Assembly (NCBI RefSeq): GCF_001042985.1
Contig: NZ_JYKY01000001.1
Coordinates: forward strand, 186,001-250,000
From: Pseudomonas lundensis
GTDB taxonomy: Bacteria > Pseudomonadota > Gammaproteobacteria > Pseudomonadales > Pseudomonadaceae
DNA: 64,000 bases
Direction: 5' to 3'
Shown here: positions 36,496 to 47,200 of the stretch, piece after piece
Layout of the letters: each line of letters starts with the position of its first letter
Position numbering within the stretch: position 1 is the first letter of the stretch
The notes under the pieces: model-generated
Seen by the model: only the letters and a program-made list of their open reading frames with translations
Told to the model about the DNA's origin: nothing
Database searches by the model: none
Position numbers and translations under genes: made by a program

Positions 36496-38034
36496 TTAAG
36501 CGGCTTCTACCTTGCGGTGTTTGAGGTTCAGGCTGGCCATGTAGTGGGCCAGGTGTTGCTGTTCTTCGGCGGTGGTGAACAACCCCAGCTTGGTGCGGCG
36601 CCACAGGATGTCCTGAGCGTCCAGGGCCCATTCCTGACTGCACAGGTAGTCAACTTCGCGGCTGTATAAGCCGCTGCCAATGTGCTCACCCATATCTTCC
36701 AGGCCTTGCGCGCCTTCCAGCAGCGTCCAGGCGCGGTTGCCATACGTAATGGCCCAGCGCTTGGCGATAGCGGCATCCAGCCAGCTGTGTTTACTGACCA
36801 AGGCTGCGCTCAGTGCCGCCGGGGTGGTCATGTCTTCGCCACCGGGCAAGGTAGCGGCTGCCGTCCAGCTGGGCTTGATCTGGGTGAAGAACGGAGTCAG
36901 TTGAGCCATCGCCGACTCTGCCAGTTTGCGGTAGGTGGTCAGCTTGCCGCCAAATACCGACAACAAAGGTGCTTCGCCCGGCGCGCCAGATAAAGCCAGC
37001 GTGTAGTCACGGGTTACGGCGGACGGATTGTCGGACTCGTCATTGCACAGCGGACGCACCCCGGAGTAAGTGCGCAGGATATCGTCGCGGCTCAACTGCT
37101 TTTTGAAGTGAGCGTTGACCACATTCAGCAGGTAATCCGTTTCTTGCTCAGTGATGCTGACCTTGGCCGGGTCGCCTGTGTATTCGCGATCAGTGGTGCC
37201 GATGATGGTGAACTGATCCATGTACGGAATGGTGAACACGATGCGTTGGTCTTCGTTCTGCAGAATGAACGCGTTCGGCGCGTCATACAGCTTCGGCACG
37301 ATCAAGTGACTGCCCTGGATCAGGCGGATGCCGTAAGGCGAGTCCAGTTTCAGGTCGTCCTTGATGAACTTGGCCACCCACGGGCCTGCGGCATTGACCA
37401 GTGCTTTGCTGCGAATTGAGAACAGGCTGCCGTCAGCGCGTTCCAGGTTCAGTTCCCACAGGCCTTTGCTACGACGCGCACCGACGCAACGGGTCTGGGT
37501 GTGGACATGAGCGCCTTTTTCACGCGCAGCCATGGCATTGAGTACGACAAGGCGTGCGTCATCAACCCAGCAGTCCGAGTATTCGAAACCTTTGGTGATT
37601 TCCGCTTTTAGCGGGCTGTCGGCGCCAAATTTGAGGCTGGTTGAGCCGGCCAATTTTTCACGTTTGCCCAAATGGTCATACAGGAACAGGCCAGCACGAA
37701 TCATCCAGCCCGGACGCAGGTGCGGGCGGTGTGGCAATACAAAGCGCATCGGTTTGACGATGTGCGGGGCTTTGGCCAACAGCACTTCACGCTCGGCCAA
37801 GGCTTCGCGCACCAGACGAAACTCGTAATGTTCCAGATAGCGCAGGCCGCCGTGGATCAGCTTGCTGCTGGCTGAGGACGTGTGGCTGGCGAGGTCATCC
37901 TTTTCGCAGAGGAACACTGACAGGCCGCGGCCAGCAGCGTCTGCGGCGATGCCGACACCGTTAATTCCGCCGCCAATCACGGCAACGTCGTAAACCTCGG
38001 CAAGAGGCGTGGCAGGCAAGGTGGTGTGCGACAT
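36496..38034 (-). CDS. glpD: Aerobic glycerol-3-phosphate dehydrogenase
   Basis: 512-residue membrane-associated FAD enzyme oxidising glycerol-3-phosphate to dihydroxyacetone phosphate and feeding electrons to quinone. The N-terminal FAD Rossmann motif is VAVIGGGINGVGIAADAAGRG; HTSSASSKLIHGGLRYLEHY is the DAO-fold flavin block typical of GlpD; GGKLTTYRKLAE lies near the C-terminal part. ATG at 38034 (MSHTTLP) is used, with GAGG upstream. Its promoter region holds candidate GlpR operators; a good terminator follows. Confidence 0.96.
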   Translation of the reverse strand: MSHTTLPATPLAEVYDVAVIGGGINGVGIAADAAGRGLSVFLCEKDDLASHTSSASSKLIHGGLRYLEHYEFRLVREALAEREVLLAKAPHIVKPMRFVLPHRPHLRPGWMIRAGLFLYDHLGKREKLAGSTSLKFGADSPLKAEITKGFEYSDCWVDDARLVVLNAMAAREKGAHVHTQTRCVGARRSKGLWELNLERADGSLFSIRSKALVNAAGPWVAKFIKDDLKLDSPYGIRLIQGSHLIVPKLYDAPNAFILQNEDQRIVFTIPYMDQFTIIGTTDREYTGDPAKVSITEQETDYLLNVVNAHFKKQLSRDDILRTYSGVRPLCNDESDNPSAVTRDYTLALSGAPGEAPLLSVFGGKLTTYRKLAESAMAQLTPFFTQIKPSWTAAATLPGGEDMTTPAALSAALVSKHSWLDAAIAKRWAITYGNRAWTLLEGAQGLEDMGEHIGSGLYSREVDYLCSQEWALDAQDILWRRTKLGLFTTAEEQQHLAHYMASLNLKHRKVEAA

Positions 38035-38066
38035 GAAGGAGCCTCGCGTTGAATACGCATATTTGA

Positions 38067-38096
38067 ATTCGAACATTAATGTTCATTTTCGAAAAT
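38067..38096. promoter_or_regulatory. Candidate GlpR operators upstream of glpD
   Basis: GAACATTAATGTTC (38071-38084) and ATTTTCGAAAAT (38085-38096) are adjacent perfect palindromes 37-62 bp before the glpD start. TTCGAACATT occurs at 38067-38076 and again at 38172-38181. GTTCATTTTCGA (38081-38092) recurs with one change upstream of glpF. This fits a DeoR-family repressor site. Confidence 0.7.
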
Positions 38097-38224
38097 GGTA
38101 GCGGATAAACACGCGCACAGCCAGCCTGCTTCGATTGAAAAAACTCATCGAAGACCGGATAAAGGAAGAATTTCGAACATTTACGCTGGGTGGGCAGGTC
38201 AGGACTGACCCGCGAAGCGCCCGA

Positions 38225-38247
38225 GGGGCTCGGCCGGCGCGAGCCCC
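38225..38247. repeat. Hairpin after glpR
   Basis: GGGGCTCG (38225-38232) pairs with CGAGCCCC (38240-38247) about 19 bp after the glpR stop. No T run follows in the leftward direction; possible weak or Rho-dependent end of the glpR message. Confidence 0.45.
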
Positions 38248-38265
38248 GATCCTGCGCAGGAGAGG

Positions 38266-39021
38266 TTAAACCACTTCGAGGCGGATTTTGTTCTGTGCCA
38301 ACAACTGCGCCAGCTCCGGGACAGGTGGTTGGTCGGTGACCAGGCAATCAATCAGGGAGATGGGCCCCAAGCGCACCATGGCATTGCGACCAAATTTGCT
38401 CGAGTCCGCCGCCAGAATGGTCTGTCGGGCATTGGCAATAATGGCTTGGGATACGCGCACTTCTTGATAGTCGAAATCCAACAAACTGCCGTCAGAATCA
38501 ATACCGCTGATGCCCACCAAGGCGTAGTCAAACTTGAACTGATTAATGAAGTCGACGCTGGCCTGGCCGACGATACCGCCGTCACGGCGCACGTTGCCCC
38601 CTGCAATCAGCACTTCGAAGTCGTCTTTTGCGCTCAGGATCGAGGCAACGTGCAAGTTGTTGGTGATGATTTTCAGGTGGTTGTGATTGAGCAGTGCCCG
38701 GGCGATGGACTCGGTGGTCGTCCCGATATTGATAAAAATAGAGGCGTGGTCAGGTATCTGGGCGGCAATGGCTTCACCAATGCGGCGTTTTTCATCGCGC
38801 ATCTGATCGGCGCGCATGGCGTAGGCGGTGTTTTCTACGCTGGAGTCATACGCCGCACCACCGTGATAGCGGCGCAACAAATCGGCTTCTGCCAACTGGT
38901 TGATATCGCGACGAATGGTCTGGGGCGTGACAACGAATAACTGCGCCATTTCCTCGATGCTGACATAGCCGCGCTCGCGAACGAGTTCGAGGATCTGCTG
39001 CTGGCGTGGAGGCAGATTCAT
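38266..39021 (-). CDS. glpR: DeoR-family glycerol-3-phosphate regulon repressor
   Basis: 251-residue repressor that releases DNA upon binding glycerol-3-phosphate. The N-terminal helix-turn-helix is [20 protein letters not shown], and the sugar-phosphate sensor domain starts near residue 75 with [15 protein letters not shown] and [17 protein letters not shown] at 39021 has AAGGAAA 7 bases upstream; an in-frame ATG at 39057 is less likely. It lies between glpK and glpD and probably represses both glpFK and glpD. Confidence 0.95.
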   Translation of the reverse strand: MNLPPRQQQILELVRERGYVSIEEMAQLFVVTPQTIRRDINQLAEADLLRRYHGGAAYDSSVENTAYAMRADQMRDEKRRIGEAIAAQIPDHASIFINIGTTTESIARALLNHNHLKIITNNLHVASILSAKDDFEVLIAGGNVRRDGGIVGQASVDFINQFKFDYALVGISGIDSDGSLLDFDYQEVRVSQAIIANARQTILAADSSKFGRNAMVRLGPISLIDCLVTDQPPVPELAQLLAQNKIRLEVV

Positions 39022-39156
39022 GGAGTTTCCTTTGGGCGGCGAAGCAAATTCGTCCATGATGCCGCAGGAAAGCGCCGTCTGCTACTCGCAGGTGAGAGCA
39101 AGCCAGCATGCAGCAGCCAGCGCGTGAAGCGCCAACTGCTGTATTTGGCGTGGGAC

Positions 39157-40692
<1,536 letters not shown>

Positions 40693-40749
40693 TCAGGGCG
40701 CGAGAAGATAACGGGCAGAGTCTCGTGCGCCCCGTTTCATAAGTCGATA

Positions 40750-41601
40750 TCAGGACGCTTGGGTTTTCACTTCAGCGCTTGCTTGGGCATCCGTTGCCAC
40801 AGGTTCGACGGCAGGCAGGTGGCGGGCAATCATCCCGCGGTAAATGGCTGCGCCGAGGCAAGCACCCACGATGGGTGCAAAGATTGGAACCAGGAAATAA
40901 GGAATATCGCGTGCGCCGGTGAACGAAACTTCACCCCAGCCCGCAAAGAAAGTCATCAGCTTAGGCCCGAAATCACGTGCAGGGTTCATTGCAAAACCGG
41001 TCAACGGGCCCATCGAACTGCCAATGACGGCAATCAGCAGGCCGATCAGTAAAGGCGCCATTGCCCCGCGTGGCAGACCATTTTTGTCGTCTGTCAGGGC
41101 CATGATGACGCCCATGAGGATGGCGGTAATCACCACTTCCACGAGAAAGGCTTGCAGCGTCGACAAGGATGGATGCGGGTACGTCGAGAAAACAGACGCC
41201 AGTTCCAGGCTCTCTTTACTGCCGCGCACCATTTGATGGGCTTGTTCGTAATCGAAGAACAGGTTGCTGTACAGCGTGTACACCAGTGCAGCGGCGCAAA
41301 ACGCCCCCGCGACCTGCGCGAGGATATAGAACGGCAGTTTGCGTTTTTCAAAGTCGGTGAACAGGCACAGCGCAATACTGACGGCCGGGTTCAGGTGAGC
41401 ACCTGACACGCCCGCCGTGAGGTAAATCGCCATGCTCACGCCAATGCCCCAGATGATGCTGATCTCCCACAAGCCGAAGCTTGCGCCCGCGACCTTGAGC
41501 GCCGCGACACAACCGGTTCCAAAGAAAATGAGAAGTGCGGTACCGAGAAACTCGGCCATACACTGGCCTGAAAGCGTGGGGTGCTGCGATGCAGTCGTCA
41601 T
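40750..41601 (-). CDS. glpF: Glycerol facilitator (aquaglyceroporin)
   Basis: 283-residue MIP-family channel with six TM segments. Both pore NPA motifs are present (HLNPAVSIA and AMNPARDFG); the Asp after the second NPAR is the mark of glycerol channels. It facilitates glycerol entry, with trapping by GlpK. GAGG lies 8 bases before the ATG at 41601. It is the first gene of the leftward glp run and has a recognisable promoter upstream. Confidence 0.96.
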   Translation of the reverse strand: MTTASQHPTLSGQCMAEFLGTALLIFFGTGCVAALKVAGASFGLWEISIIWGIGVSMAIYLTAGVSGAHLNPAVSIALCLFTDFEKRKLPFYILAQVAGAFCAAALVYTLYSNLFFDYEQAHQMVRGSKESLELASVFSTYPHPSLSTLQAFLVEVVITAILMGVIMALTDDKNGLPRGAMAPLLIGLLIAVIGSSMGPLTGFAMNPARDFGPKLMTFFAGWGEVSFTGARDIPYFLVPIFAPIVGACLGAAIYRGMIARHLPAVEPVATDAQASAEVKTQAS

Positions 41602-41743
41602 GTGTAAAACCTCGTTTTTGTTGTTTTTTGACGTCGTCAGTCAGGTGGCAGTGGAGCTGCACACATACCGGGAATGGCTTATCCCGGTTTTTCGTGTGCG
41701 GGTAAATAGGAACATAATTTTGGCTGATATATTCAGAATCGAA

Positions 41744-41787
41744 AAAATATAGACAAGAAACACTGCTGTCAAAGGTCGAAAGTGAAC
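41744..41787 (-). promoter_or_regulatory. glpF promoter with candidate GlpR site
   Basis: On the minus strand TTGACA (41772-41767) is followed after 17 bases by TATTTT (41749-41744), an overlapping TATATT also being possible. Just upstream, GTTCACTTTCGA (41787-41776) differs by one base from the motif in the glpD operator. The rest of the 393-bp region between glpF and ybaK shows nothing further that I recognise. Confidence 0.7.
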
Positions 41788-41994
41788 GACCATTCACATT
41801 CTGACTTTTACCGGATGTTTTGGTATTGGTTTTTCTGTAAGCAAAGACTACAAATTGGTAGGGGAGGATGTAACGATTCAGCGCCCAGTTCATAGGGTAT
41901 CCATATGGAACGCCCGTTCCAGCGCGTCTTGAGGGCCGAATTGCCCTAGAATCCACTCACTCAAGTGTGCCATCACCGAACGACAGGAATGCTC

Positions 41995-42465
41995 ATGACC
42001 CCTGCACTGGACCTGCTGAAAAAAGTTCGCGCCGAACATCGGATACACAGCTATGAACATGACCCCAAAGCGGCTTCGTACGGTCATGAAGCGGCGGAAA
42101 AGCTTGGCTTGGCGCCCGCTCAGGTGTTCAAGACGTTGTTGGCCAGCAGTGAAAAGGGTGAATTATTGGTGGCTGTCGTACCGGTCGTCGGAAGTCTTGA
42201 CCTAAAAGCGCTGGCACATGCCGCCGGAGTGAAAAAAGCCGAAATGGCAGACCCGGCAGCGGCGCAGCGCTCGACCGGCTATTTGTTGGGCGGGATCAGC
42301 CCGCTGGGGCAGAAGAAGCGCTTGCGTACCTTTATAGACAGCAGCGCTGAGGGTTTTGAGACGATTTATGTGAGCGCCGGTCGACGCGGGCTGGAGGTCG
42401 AATTGGCGCCCTCAGTGCTGGCAGAGCAGACGCGGGCGACCTTTGCGAATATTGGGCGGGTTTGA
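41995..42465 (+). CDS. ybaK: YbaK-type Cys-tRNA(Pro) deacylase
   Basis: 156-residue editing enzyme that hydrolyses Cys-tRNA(Pro) made by prolyl-tRNA synthetase. Family features are the N-terminal HSYEHDP segment, the conserved Lys in LAPAQVFKTLLA, VVPVVGSLDLKALA, and GYLLGGISPLGQKKRLRTFID. ATG at 41995 follows AGGA; the frame extends ten codons upstream without a ribosome site. It is convergent with the ABC ATPase gene that follows. Confidence 0.92.
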   Translation: MTPALDLLKKVRAEHRIHSYEHDPKAASYGHEAAEKLGLAPAQVFKTLLASSEKGELLVAVVPVVGSLDLKALAHAAGVKKAEMADPAAAQRSTGYLLGGISPLGQKKRLRTFIDSSAEGFETIYVSAGRRGLEVELAPSVLAEQTRATFANIGRV

Positions 42466-42509
42466 AGCACAGGCGACGCGGGCGTTACGTCGCTTGTGCT
42501 TCACCTAGT

Positions 42510-43619
42510 TCAGTGAGCGCTGCTCAAACGTCTTACACCTGAGTCGGTGTGGGGGATTTGCGCAGCGGTGCTGCCGCTGGTTTGAAACATCACCAGGTGC
42601 TCAGCCGCCACACGGATGCCAACTTCTGCGCCTGGAAGATGATCGACGTGGCTTGGGAAGATGGATTCCAGCTGACTGCCGGTCGGTAGTTGCAAGCGAT
42701 ACAGCGTCGATGCGCCGAGGAAGGTCTTGCCGATGATTCTGGCTTTCAGGTCGCTGTCCGGCGCATAGACAATATCGTCGGGGCGCAGCAGCACGTCGAC
42801 GGCGCCGCCCGTTGGCCATGTGTAGGCGCGGTTGCCCTGCAGGACGCCAAGCTCTGTTTGCACCGACTCCGGGCTCAGTAACTGGCCGCGAATAAAGTAA
42901 CCCTGACCAATGAAGCTCGCCACGTAAGGGGTCAGCGGTTCGTGGTAGAGGTTGTAAGGCGTATCCCACTGTTCCAACCGGCCCTCTTTGAACACGCCAA
43001 CGTGGTCACTAACAGCGAAGGCTTCTTCCTGATCGTGTGTCACCAGAATCGCGCTGGTGCCGCGGGCTTTCAAAATATCCCGCACTTCGTGGCTCAGCTT
43101 GCGACGTAACTCGCCATCCAGATTGGAGAACGGCTCGTCCAGCAGAAGCAGCTGTGGCTCAGGCGCCAAGGCGCGCGCTAGCGCCACACGTTGCTGCTGG
43201 CCACCCGAAAGCTCATGGGGGAAACGCTTGCCGAGGTTTTTCAGGTTGACCAGTTCGAGCAGTTCTTCGGTGATACGGTCTTTGTTCGGCAGTTTGCGAA
43301 TACCAAATGCAATGTTGTCGGCCACGCTGAGATGAGGGAAAAGCGCGTAGTCCTGAAACACCATGCCTATGCGACGTTTCTCCGGCGCGAGGGTGAAGCC
43401 TGCGCTGGAGATGATTTCGCCGCCCAGCTGGATTTCACCTTGATGCACAGGTTCAAAGCCTGCGATTGCACGAAGGGTGGTGGTCTTGCCGCAGCCTGAA
43501 GAGCCCAGCAGGCAACCGATGTCGCCGGCGTTGAGGTGCAGGTTGAGGTTTTGCACAACGCTCTGGCCCTGATAGCCACAGGCCAGATCACGAAGGTTCA
43601 GCAGAAGAGGTTGACTCAT
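42510..43619 (-). CDS. ABC transporter ATPase (FbpC/PotA-type) coupled to argF
   Basis: 369-residue importer-type ATPase: Walker [12 protein letters not shown] loop [12 protein letters not shown], signature [15 protein letters not shown], Walker [13 protein letters not shown], then a C-terminal TOBE-like domain (about 240-340) as in FbpC, PotA and CysA. The ATG overlaps the argF stop by 4 bp. No permease or binding protein is near, so it probably serves a transporter encoded elsewhere. P. aeruginosa has an ATPase gene in the same place beside argF (PA3538). Substrate unknown; iron or polyamine are the usual options. Confidence 0.88.
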   Translation of the reverse strand: MSQPLLLNLRDLACGYQGQSVVQNLNLHLNAGDIGCLLGSSGCGKTTTLRAIAGFEPVHQGEIQLGGEIISSAGFTLAPEKRRIGMVFQDYALFPHLSVADNIAFGIRKLPNKDRITEELLELVNLKNLGKRFPHELSGGQQQRVALARALAPEPQLLLLDEPFSNLDGELRRKLSHEVRDILKARGTSAILVTHDQEEAFAVSDHVGVFKEGRLEQWDTPYNLYHEPLTPYVASFIGQGYFIRGQLLSPESVQTELGVLQGNRAYTWPTGGAVDVLLRPDDIVYAPDSDLKARIIGKTFLGASTLYRLQLPTGSQLESIFPSHVDHLPGAEVGIRVAAEHLVMFQTSGSTAAQIPHTDSGVRRLSSAH

Positions 43620-44539
43620 GCGTGGTGGTACGCCGGTTGTACAAGGAATTCGAGCAGCGCTTTTTGCGCGTGCAAACGGTTTTCAGCCTGGTCCCACGCA
43701 ACGGAGCGGGGATCGTCCAGCAGGTCTTCGCTGATTTCTTCCCCGCGGTGCGCGGGTAAGCAGTGCATGAACAGCACATCGTCGGCCGCCAGATCGAGCA
43801 GTGCCTTGTTGACCTGATAAGGCGCGAACGTCTTCAGACGCTTGGCGGTTTCTTCTTCCTGACCCATGGAGGTCCAGACGTCGGTACTGACCAGGTGGGC
43901 GCCGGTTACTGCGTCTTGCGGGGCACGTACGATGGTGACGCGTTCGCCTGCCTGGGCCACGAACTCGGGGTTCGGTTCATAGCCTTCCGGGCAGGCGATG
44001 CGCAGTTGGAAGTCGAACTGGATGGCTGCTTCTATATAGCTGTTGCACATGTTGTTGCCGTCCCCGATCCAAGCCACGGTCTTGCCTTTGATCGAGCCGC
44101 GGTGTTCCAGAAACGTTTGCATGTCGGCCAGCAGTTGGCACGGGTGCAGATCGTCTGACAGACCATTGATCACTGGGACGCGAGAATTGGCTGCGAATTC
44201 AGTCAGGGTGCTGTGGGCGAAGGTACGGATCATCACGGCATCCAGCATGCGTGACATGACGATTGCGCAATCGCCGATGGGTTCGCCACGCCCCAGCTGG
44301 GTGTCACGCGGCGACAGGAAGATCGCCTGACCGCCGAGCTGGATCATGCCCGCTTCAAAGGACAAACGGGTGCGGGTGGACGATTTTTCGAAAATCATGC
44401 CCAGTACACGGTTTTTCAGCGGTTCGAAAAGCACGCCGCGATTGCGCAGGTCCTTGAGCTCGATGCCTCGACGAATCACGCTGCTAAGCTCTTCGGGCGT
44501 GCAATCCATCAGGGAGAGAAAGTGCCTTGCGCTCATCAT
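43616..44539 (-). CDS. argF: Anabolic ornithine carbamoyltransferase
   Basis: 307-residue enzyme that makes citrulline from ornithine and carbamoyl phosphate in arginine synthesis. Carbamoyl-phosphate site SSTRTR (53-58), HPCQLLAD for the second shared motif, and the ornithine-binding [12 protein letters not shown] are intact. Start is the first of two adjacent ATGs, with GAAGG 6 bases upstream. It is first in a two-gene unit with the ABC ATPase and has an ArgR-type site over its promoter. Confidence 0.96.
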   Translation of the reverse strand: MMSARHFLSLMDCTPEELSSVIRRGIELKDLRNRGVLFEPLKNRVLGMIFEKSSTRTRLSFEAGMIQLGGQAIFLSPRDTQLGRGEPIGDCAIVMSRMLDAVMIRTFAHSTLTEFAANSRVPVINGLSDDLHPCQLLADMQTFLEHRGSIKGKTVAWIGDGNNMCNSYIEAAIQFDFQLRIACPEGYEPNPEFVAQAGERVTIVRAPQDAVTGAHLVSTDVWTSMGQEEETAKRLKTFAPYQVNKALLDLAADDVLFMHCLPAHRGEEISEDLLDDPRSVAWDQAENRLHAQKALLEFLVQPAYHHA

Positions 44540-44651
44540 TAACTACCTTCTTTTGCAACGACTGCAGATGCTCAAAGCCAGGTTTTTCAGAAAAACGGGC
44601 GAGACCTGCGGCGTTAGCCGCACGTGGCGACGAAATAGGGGAAGGCGCGAT

Positions 44652-44679
44652 CTTATAAGGAAATGTCGCGTCTTGCCAA
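44652..44679 (-). promoter_or_regulatory. argF promoter with overlapping ArgR half-site
   Basis: On the minus strand TTGGCA (44679-44674), a 16-base spacer and TATAAG (44657-44652) form a sigma70 promoter 113 bp before argF. TGTCGC (44664-44669, plus strand) followed by 8 bases and AA matches the P. aeruginosa ArgR half-site TGTCGC-N8-AA and covers the spacer, which fits repression by arginine. The remaining part of the 386-bp argF-grxD gap shows nothing else I recognise. Confidence 0.7.
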
Positions 44680-44925
44680 TAAGGGTGTTGTTTGGGAGGT
44701 TTCAGGCGCTGTGTACGCGGCATGAGCGCGTGCACTGTAAGCACTAATGGGTGGATTACCTGCCCTCAGCGCCCCATTTGTACACTGCCCTGCCATGGGT
44801 TGGCAATTGATGGGCAGCAGATGCAGACTATTGTCGGTGGGGGAGACCGAGCGTGGTGCCTGGGTTTCCGTTACAATGCGCCACCGTGCCGACAACTGAG
44901 TCGGAAAGTTCAGCCGAGGTGCTCC

Positions 44926-45267
44926 ATGGATATCATCGAAACGATCAAAGAACAGATTGCCAACAACACCATTCTGCTCTACATGAAAGGCTCACCGAAT
45001 GCCCCGCAGTGCGGCTTTTCGGCCAAAGCTGCTCAGGCCGTAATGGGCTGTGGTGAAAAGTTCGCTTACGTGGACATCCTGCAGAACCCAGAGATTCGTG
45101 CCAATTTGCCCAAGTACGCTAACTGGCCGACCTTCCCGCAACTGTGGGTAGGTGGTGAGCTGGTGGGCGGCAGCGACATCATGGCGGAGATGTTTGCCAA
45201 TGGTGAGCTGCAAACCCTGATCAAGGATGCCGCCGCTAAAGCCGCAGCCGCCAAGACCGAAGCCTAA
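44926..45267 (+). CDS. grxD: Monothiol glutaredoxin, Grx4/GrxD type
   Basis: 113-residue monothiol glutaredoxin with the CGFS active site (Cys29) and the glutathione-binding WPTFPQLW and GGSDI segments. The family holds a bridging [2Fe-2S] cluster and passes it to client proteins. The ATG at 44926 has GAGG upstream; the longer frame is not used. An Ala/Lys-rich tail ends the protein. Its strong terminator is shared with the convergent bacterioferritin gene, and the neighbourhood is iron-related. Confidence 0.96.
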   Translation: MDIIETIKEQIANNTILLYMKGSPNAPQCGFSAKAAQAVMGCGEKFAYVDILQNPEIRANLPKYANWPTFPQLWVGGELVGGSDIMAEMFANGELQTLIKDAAAKAAAAKTEA

Positions 45268-45306
45268 GGGGCTTTGCGCGCGAGTTTGAATAAATTAGCA
45301 CGCATT

Positions 45307-45345
45307 AAAAACCCCGCCACTGTTTAGACAGGGCGGGGTTTTTTA
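45307..45345. terminator. Bidirectional terminator between grxD and bfrB
   Basis: A stem of AACCCCGCC (45310-45318) and GGCGGGGTT (45332-45340), extended by CTGT/ACAG inside, is flanked by A and T runs, so it works in both directions for the convergent genes. Confidence 0.92.
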
Positions 45346-45361
45346 TTGGCTGAGGTTTGGA

Positions 45362-45832
45362 TTATTCACCCATCTGCGATTGCAGATAGTTCTCAAGACC
45401 CACTTTATCAATCAGGCCAAGCTGAGTTTCCAGCCAGTCAATATGTTCTTCTTCAGACTCCAGAATGTCTTCTAGAAGTTCTCGGCTACCAAAGTCGCCC
45501 ACAACTTCGCAGTGTGCGATGGCTGCTTTCAGATCGGCATGGCCTGTGCGCTCAATGCGCAGGTCGCACTCAAGCATCTCCTTGGTGTGCTCGCCGATGT
45601 GCAGCTTGCCCAGGTCCTGCACGTTAGGCAGGCCTTCCAGGAAGAGAATGCGTTTGATCAGCTTGTCCGCGTGTTTCATCTCATCGATGGACTCGTGGTA
45701 TTCGTGAGCACCCAACTTTTCCAGGCCCCAATCTTGATACATGCGCGCATGCAAGAAGTACTGATTGATTGCGACCAGCTCGTTGCCGAGAATTTTGTTG
45801 AGGTGCTGAATGACTGAAATGTCGCCTTTCAT
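45362..45832 (-). CDS. bfrB: Bacterioferritin, BfrB type
   Basis: 156-residue heme-containing iron storage subunit forming a 24-mer shell. Ferroxidase ligands Glu18, Glu51 and His54 are visible, with the heme-binding Met52 in [10 protein letters not shown], and [13 protein letters not shown] supplies the second Glu/His set. The start is ATG at 45832 ([10 protein letters not shown]). The downstream-acting partner Bfd is encoded just upstream, separated by a terminator, so bfrB has its own promoter. The order matches P. aeruginosa PA3531-PA3530. Confidence 0.95.
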   Translation of the reverse strand: MKGDISVIQHLNKILGNELVAINQYFLHARMYQDWGLEKLGAHEYHESIDEMKHADKLIKRILFLEGLPNVQDLGKLHIGEHTKEMLECDLRIERTGHADLKAAIAHCEVVGDFGSRELLEDILESEEEHIDWLETQLGLIDKVGLENYLQSQMGE

Positions 45833-45985
45833 CGCGAGGGCCTGCCTTAATGAACTGTATATGCGCAAGAGTTTGATCTGCACACTTACACCTGTCAAAC
45901 CTAAGTATTTGAATAATAAATGAAAATTAATCGGAATAAGAATGTTTGTATTCCGCGTCTAGGCCCTAAGCACTTGAATTAATGG

Positions 45986-46014
45986 CATAAAAAAACCGGA
46001 CATCATGTCCGGTT
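45986..46014 (-). terminator. Terminator of bfd
   Basis: On the minus strand AACCGGACATGATGTCCGGTT forms a stem-loop followed by seven T. It lies just after the bfd stop and isolates bfd from bfrB. Confidence 0.92.
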
Positions 46015-46031
46015 CTCTTTAAATGGCTACA

Positions 46032-46250
46032 TCAGGCGACTGAAAATTCTGCCGGGTAACTCATGGCTGCCTGGCTGGCTTGCAGGGAAGACAGGGTTTC
46101 GCGCACCACTTGCTTGGCCAGGCACGCACATTTGCCACATTGACTGGCAACACCGGTCGCTTCGCGAACTTCACGGTAGCTGCAGCAACCTTCATAGATT
46201 GCGTCTCGGATTTTTCCATCAGTGACGCCAGTGCAGAGGCAAACGTACAT
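46032..46250 (-). CDS. bfd: Bacterioferritin-associated ferredoxin Bfd
   Basis: 72-residue [2Fe-2S] protein that reduces iron in BfrB and so mobilises it under iron starvation. Cluster ligands are Cys4, Cys6, Cys38 and Cys41. The start is ATG at 46250; the extra ten codons upstream are not conserved. The ribosome site is weak. A Fur-like box about 47 bp upstream suggests induction by low iron. Confidence 0.94.
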   Translation of the reverse strand: MYVCLCTGVTDGKIRDAIYEGCCSYREVREATGVASQCGKCACLAKQVVRETLSSLQASQAAMSYPAEFSVA

Positions 46251-46296
46251 AAATAAGAACCATCGCTGGTTGGGATTCAATGCGAAGGATCTTAAT

Positions 46297-46315
46297 GTTA
46301 ACGAGAATGATTGTC
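46297..46315 (-). promoter_or_regulatory. Fur-like box upstream of bfd
   Basis: On the minus strand GACAATCATTCTCGTTAAC matches 13 of 19 positions of the Fur consensus, including the central CATT and TC pattern typical of pseudomonad Fur sites. It lies 47 bp before the bfd start codon. Confidence 0.7.
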
Positions 46316-46527
46316 AAAGCAACTTAGGTCTCGATTGCGGGTTTAATTCCTGATGCTGACGAACGGTGTCACGCCTAACCCGGGTGGCTTTAAAAAAGGG
46401 GGGAGGCCGGACCCGACGAGCGGTGTATGATGGCCGATCTTTTTTCATGCGCGAGCTGATTGTTAACCGTGTCATTACCCATGACTGGCCAGCTCCCGTT
46501 TACCACGCTGCACATCAGGAGATATCC

Positions 46528-47130
46528 ATGAGCGTACTCGTAGGCAAACAAGCCCCTGACTTCACCGTCGCCGCCGTTCTGGGCAATGGCGAAATCGTTG
46601 ATAGCTTTACGCTGTCCACCGCGATCAAAGGCAAATACGGCCTGGTGTTCTTCTACCCGCTGGACTTCACATTCGTTTGCCCGTCCGAGCTGATTGCTCT
46701 GGACCACCGCATTCCTGAGTTCAAAGCCCGTAACGTAGAAGTGGTGGCAGTCTCCATCGACTCTCACTTCACCCATAACGCATGGCGCAACACGCCGGTA
46801 AACAACGGCGGTATCGGTCAGGTGCAATACACCATGGCAGCCGATATGAAGCACGAAATCTGCAAAGCCTACGATGTTGAATCTGAGGGCGGTGTCGCTT
46901 TCCGTGGCGCATTCCTGATCGATGACAAGGGCATCGTTCGTTCGCAGATCGTGAATGACCTGCCTCTGGGCCGCAACATGGACGAACTGCTGCGTCTGGT
47001 TGACGCCCTGCAATTCCACGAAGAGCACGGCGAAGTGTGCCCTGCGAACTGGAAAAAAGGCGACAAAGGCATGACGGCTTCCACCGCGGGCGTAGCGGCT
47101 TACCTGTCCGAGAATGCTGACAAGCTGTAA
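46528..47130 (+). CDS. 2-Cys peroxiredoxin (AhpC/Tsa family)
   Basis: 200-residue thiol peroxidase. The peroxidatic Cys51 is in DFTFVCPSEL and the resolving Cys171 in GEVCPANW, giving a typical 2-Cys Prx. It removes hydrogen peroxide and alkyl peroxides with thioredoxin or AhpF-type reductants. AGGAG lies 8 bases before the ATG at 46528; the longer frame upstream is not used. P. aeruginosa has the same gene beside bfd (PA3529). Confidence 0.95.
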   Translation: MSVLVGKQAPDFTVAAVLGNGEIVDSFTLSTAIKGKYGLVFFYPLDFTFVCPSELIALDHRIPEFKARNVEVVAVSIDSHFTHNAWRNTPVNNGGIGQVQYTMAADMKHEICKAYDVESEGGVAFRGAFLIDDKGIVRSQIVNDLPLGRNMDELLRLVDALQFHEEHGEVCPANWKKGDKGMTASTAGVAAYLSENADKL

Positions 47131-47146
47131 GCGTCGGTTGAGGGTA

Positions 47147-47178
47147 TAAAAAAACCGGACGTTATGTCCGGTTTTTTA
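47147..47178. terminator. Bidirectional terminator between the peroxiredoxin gene and rnt
   Basis: A stem of AACCGGAC and GTCCGGTT with a short loop (core 47153-47173) is flanked by A and T runs and serves both convergent genes. The stem is nearly the same as that after bfd. Confidence 0.92.
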
Positions 47179-47200
47179 TGCAGAATAGAAAGTCCCGGAC

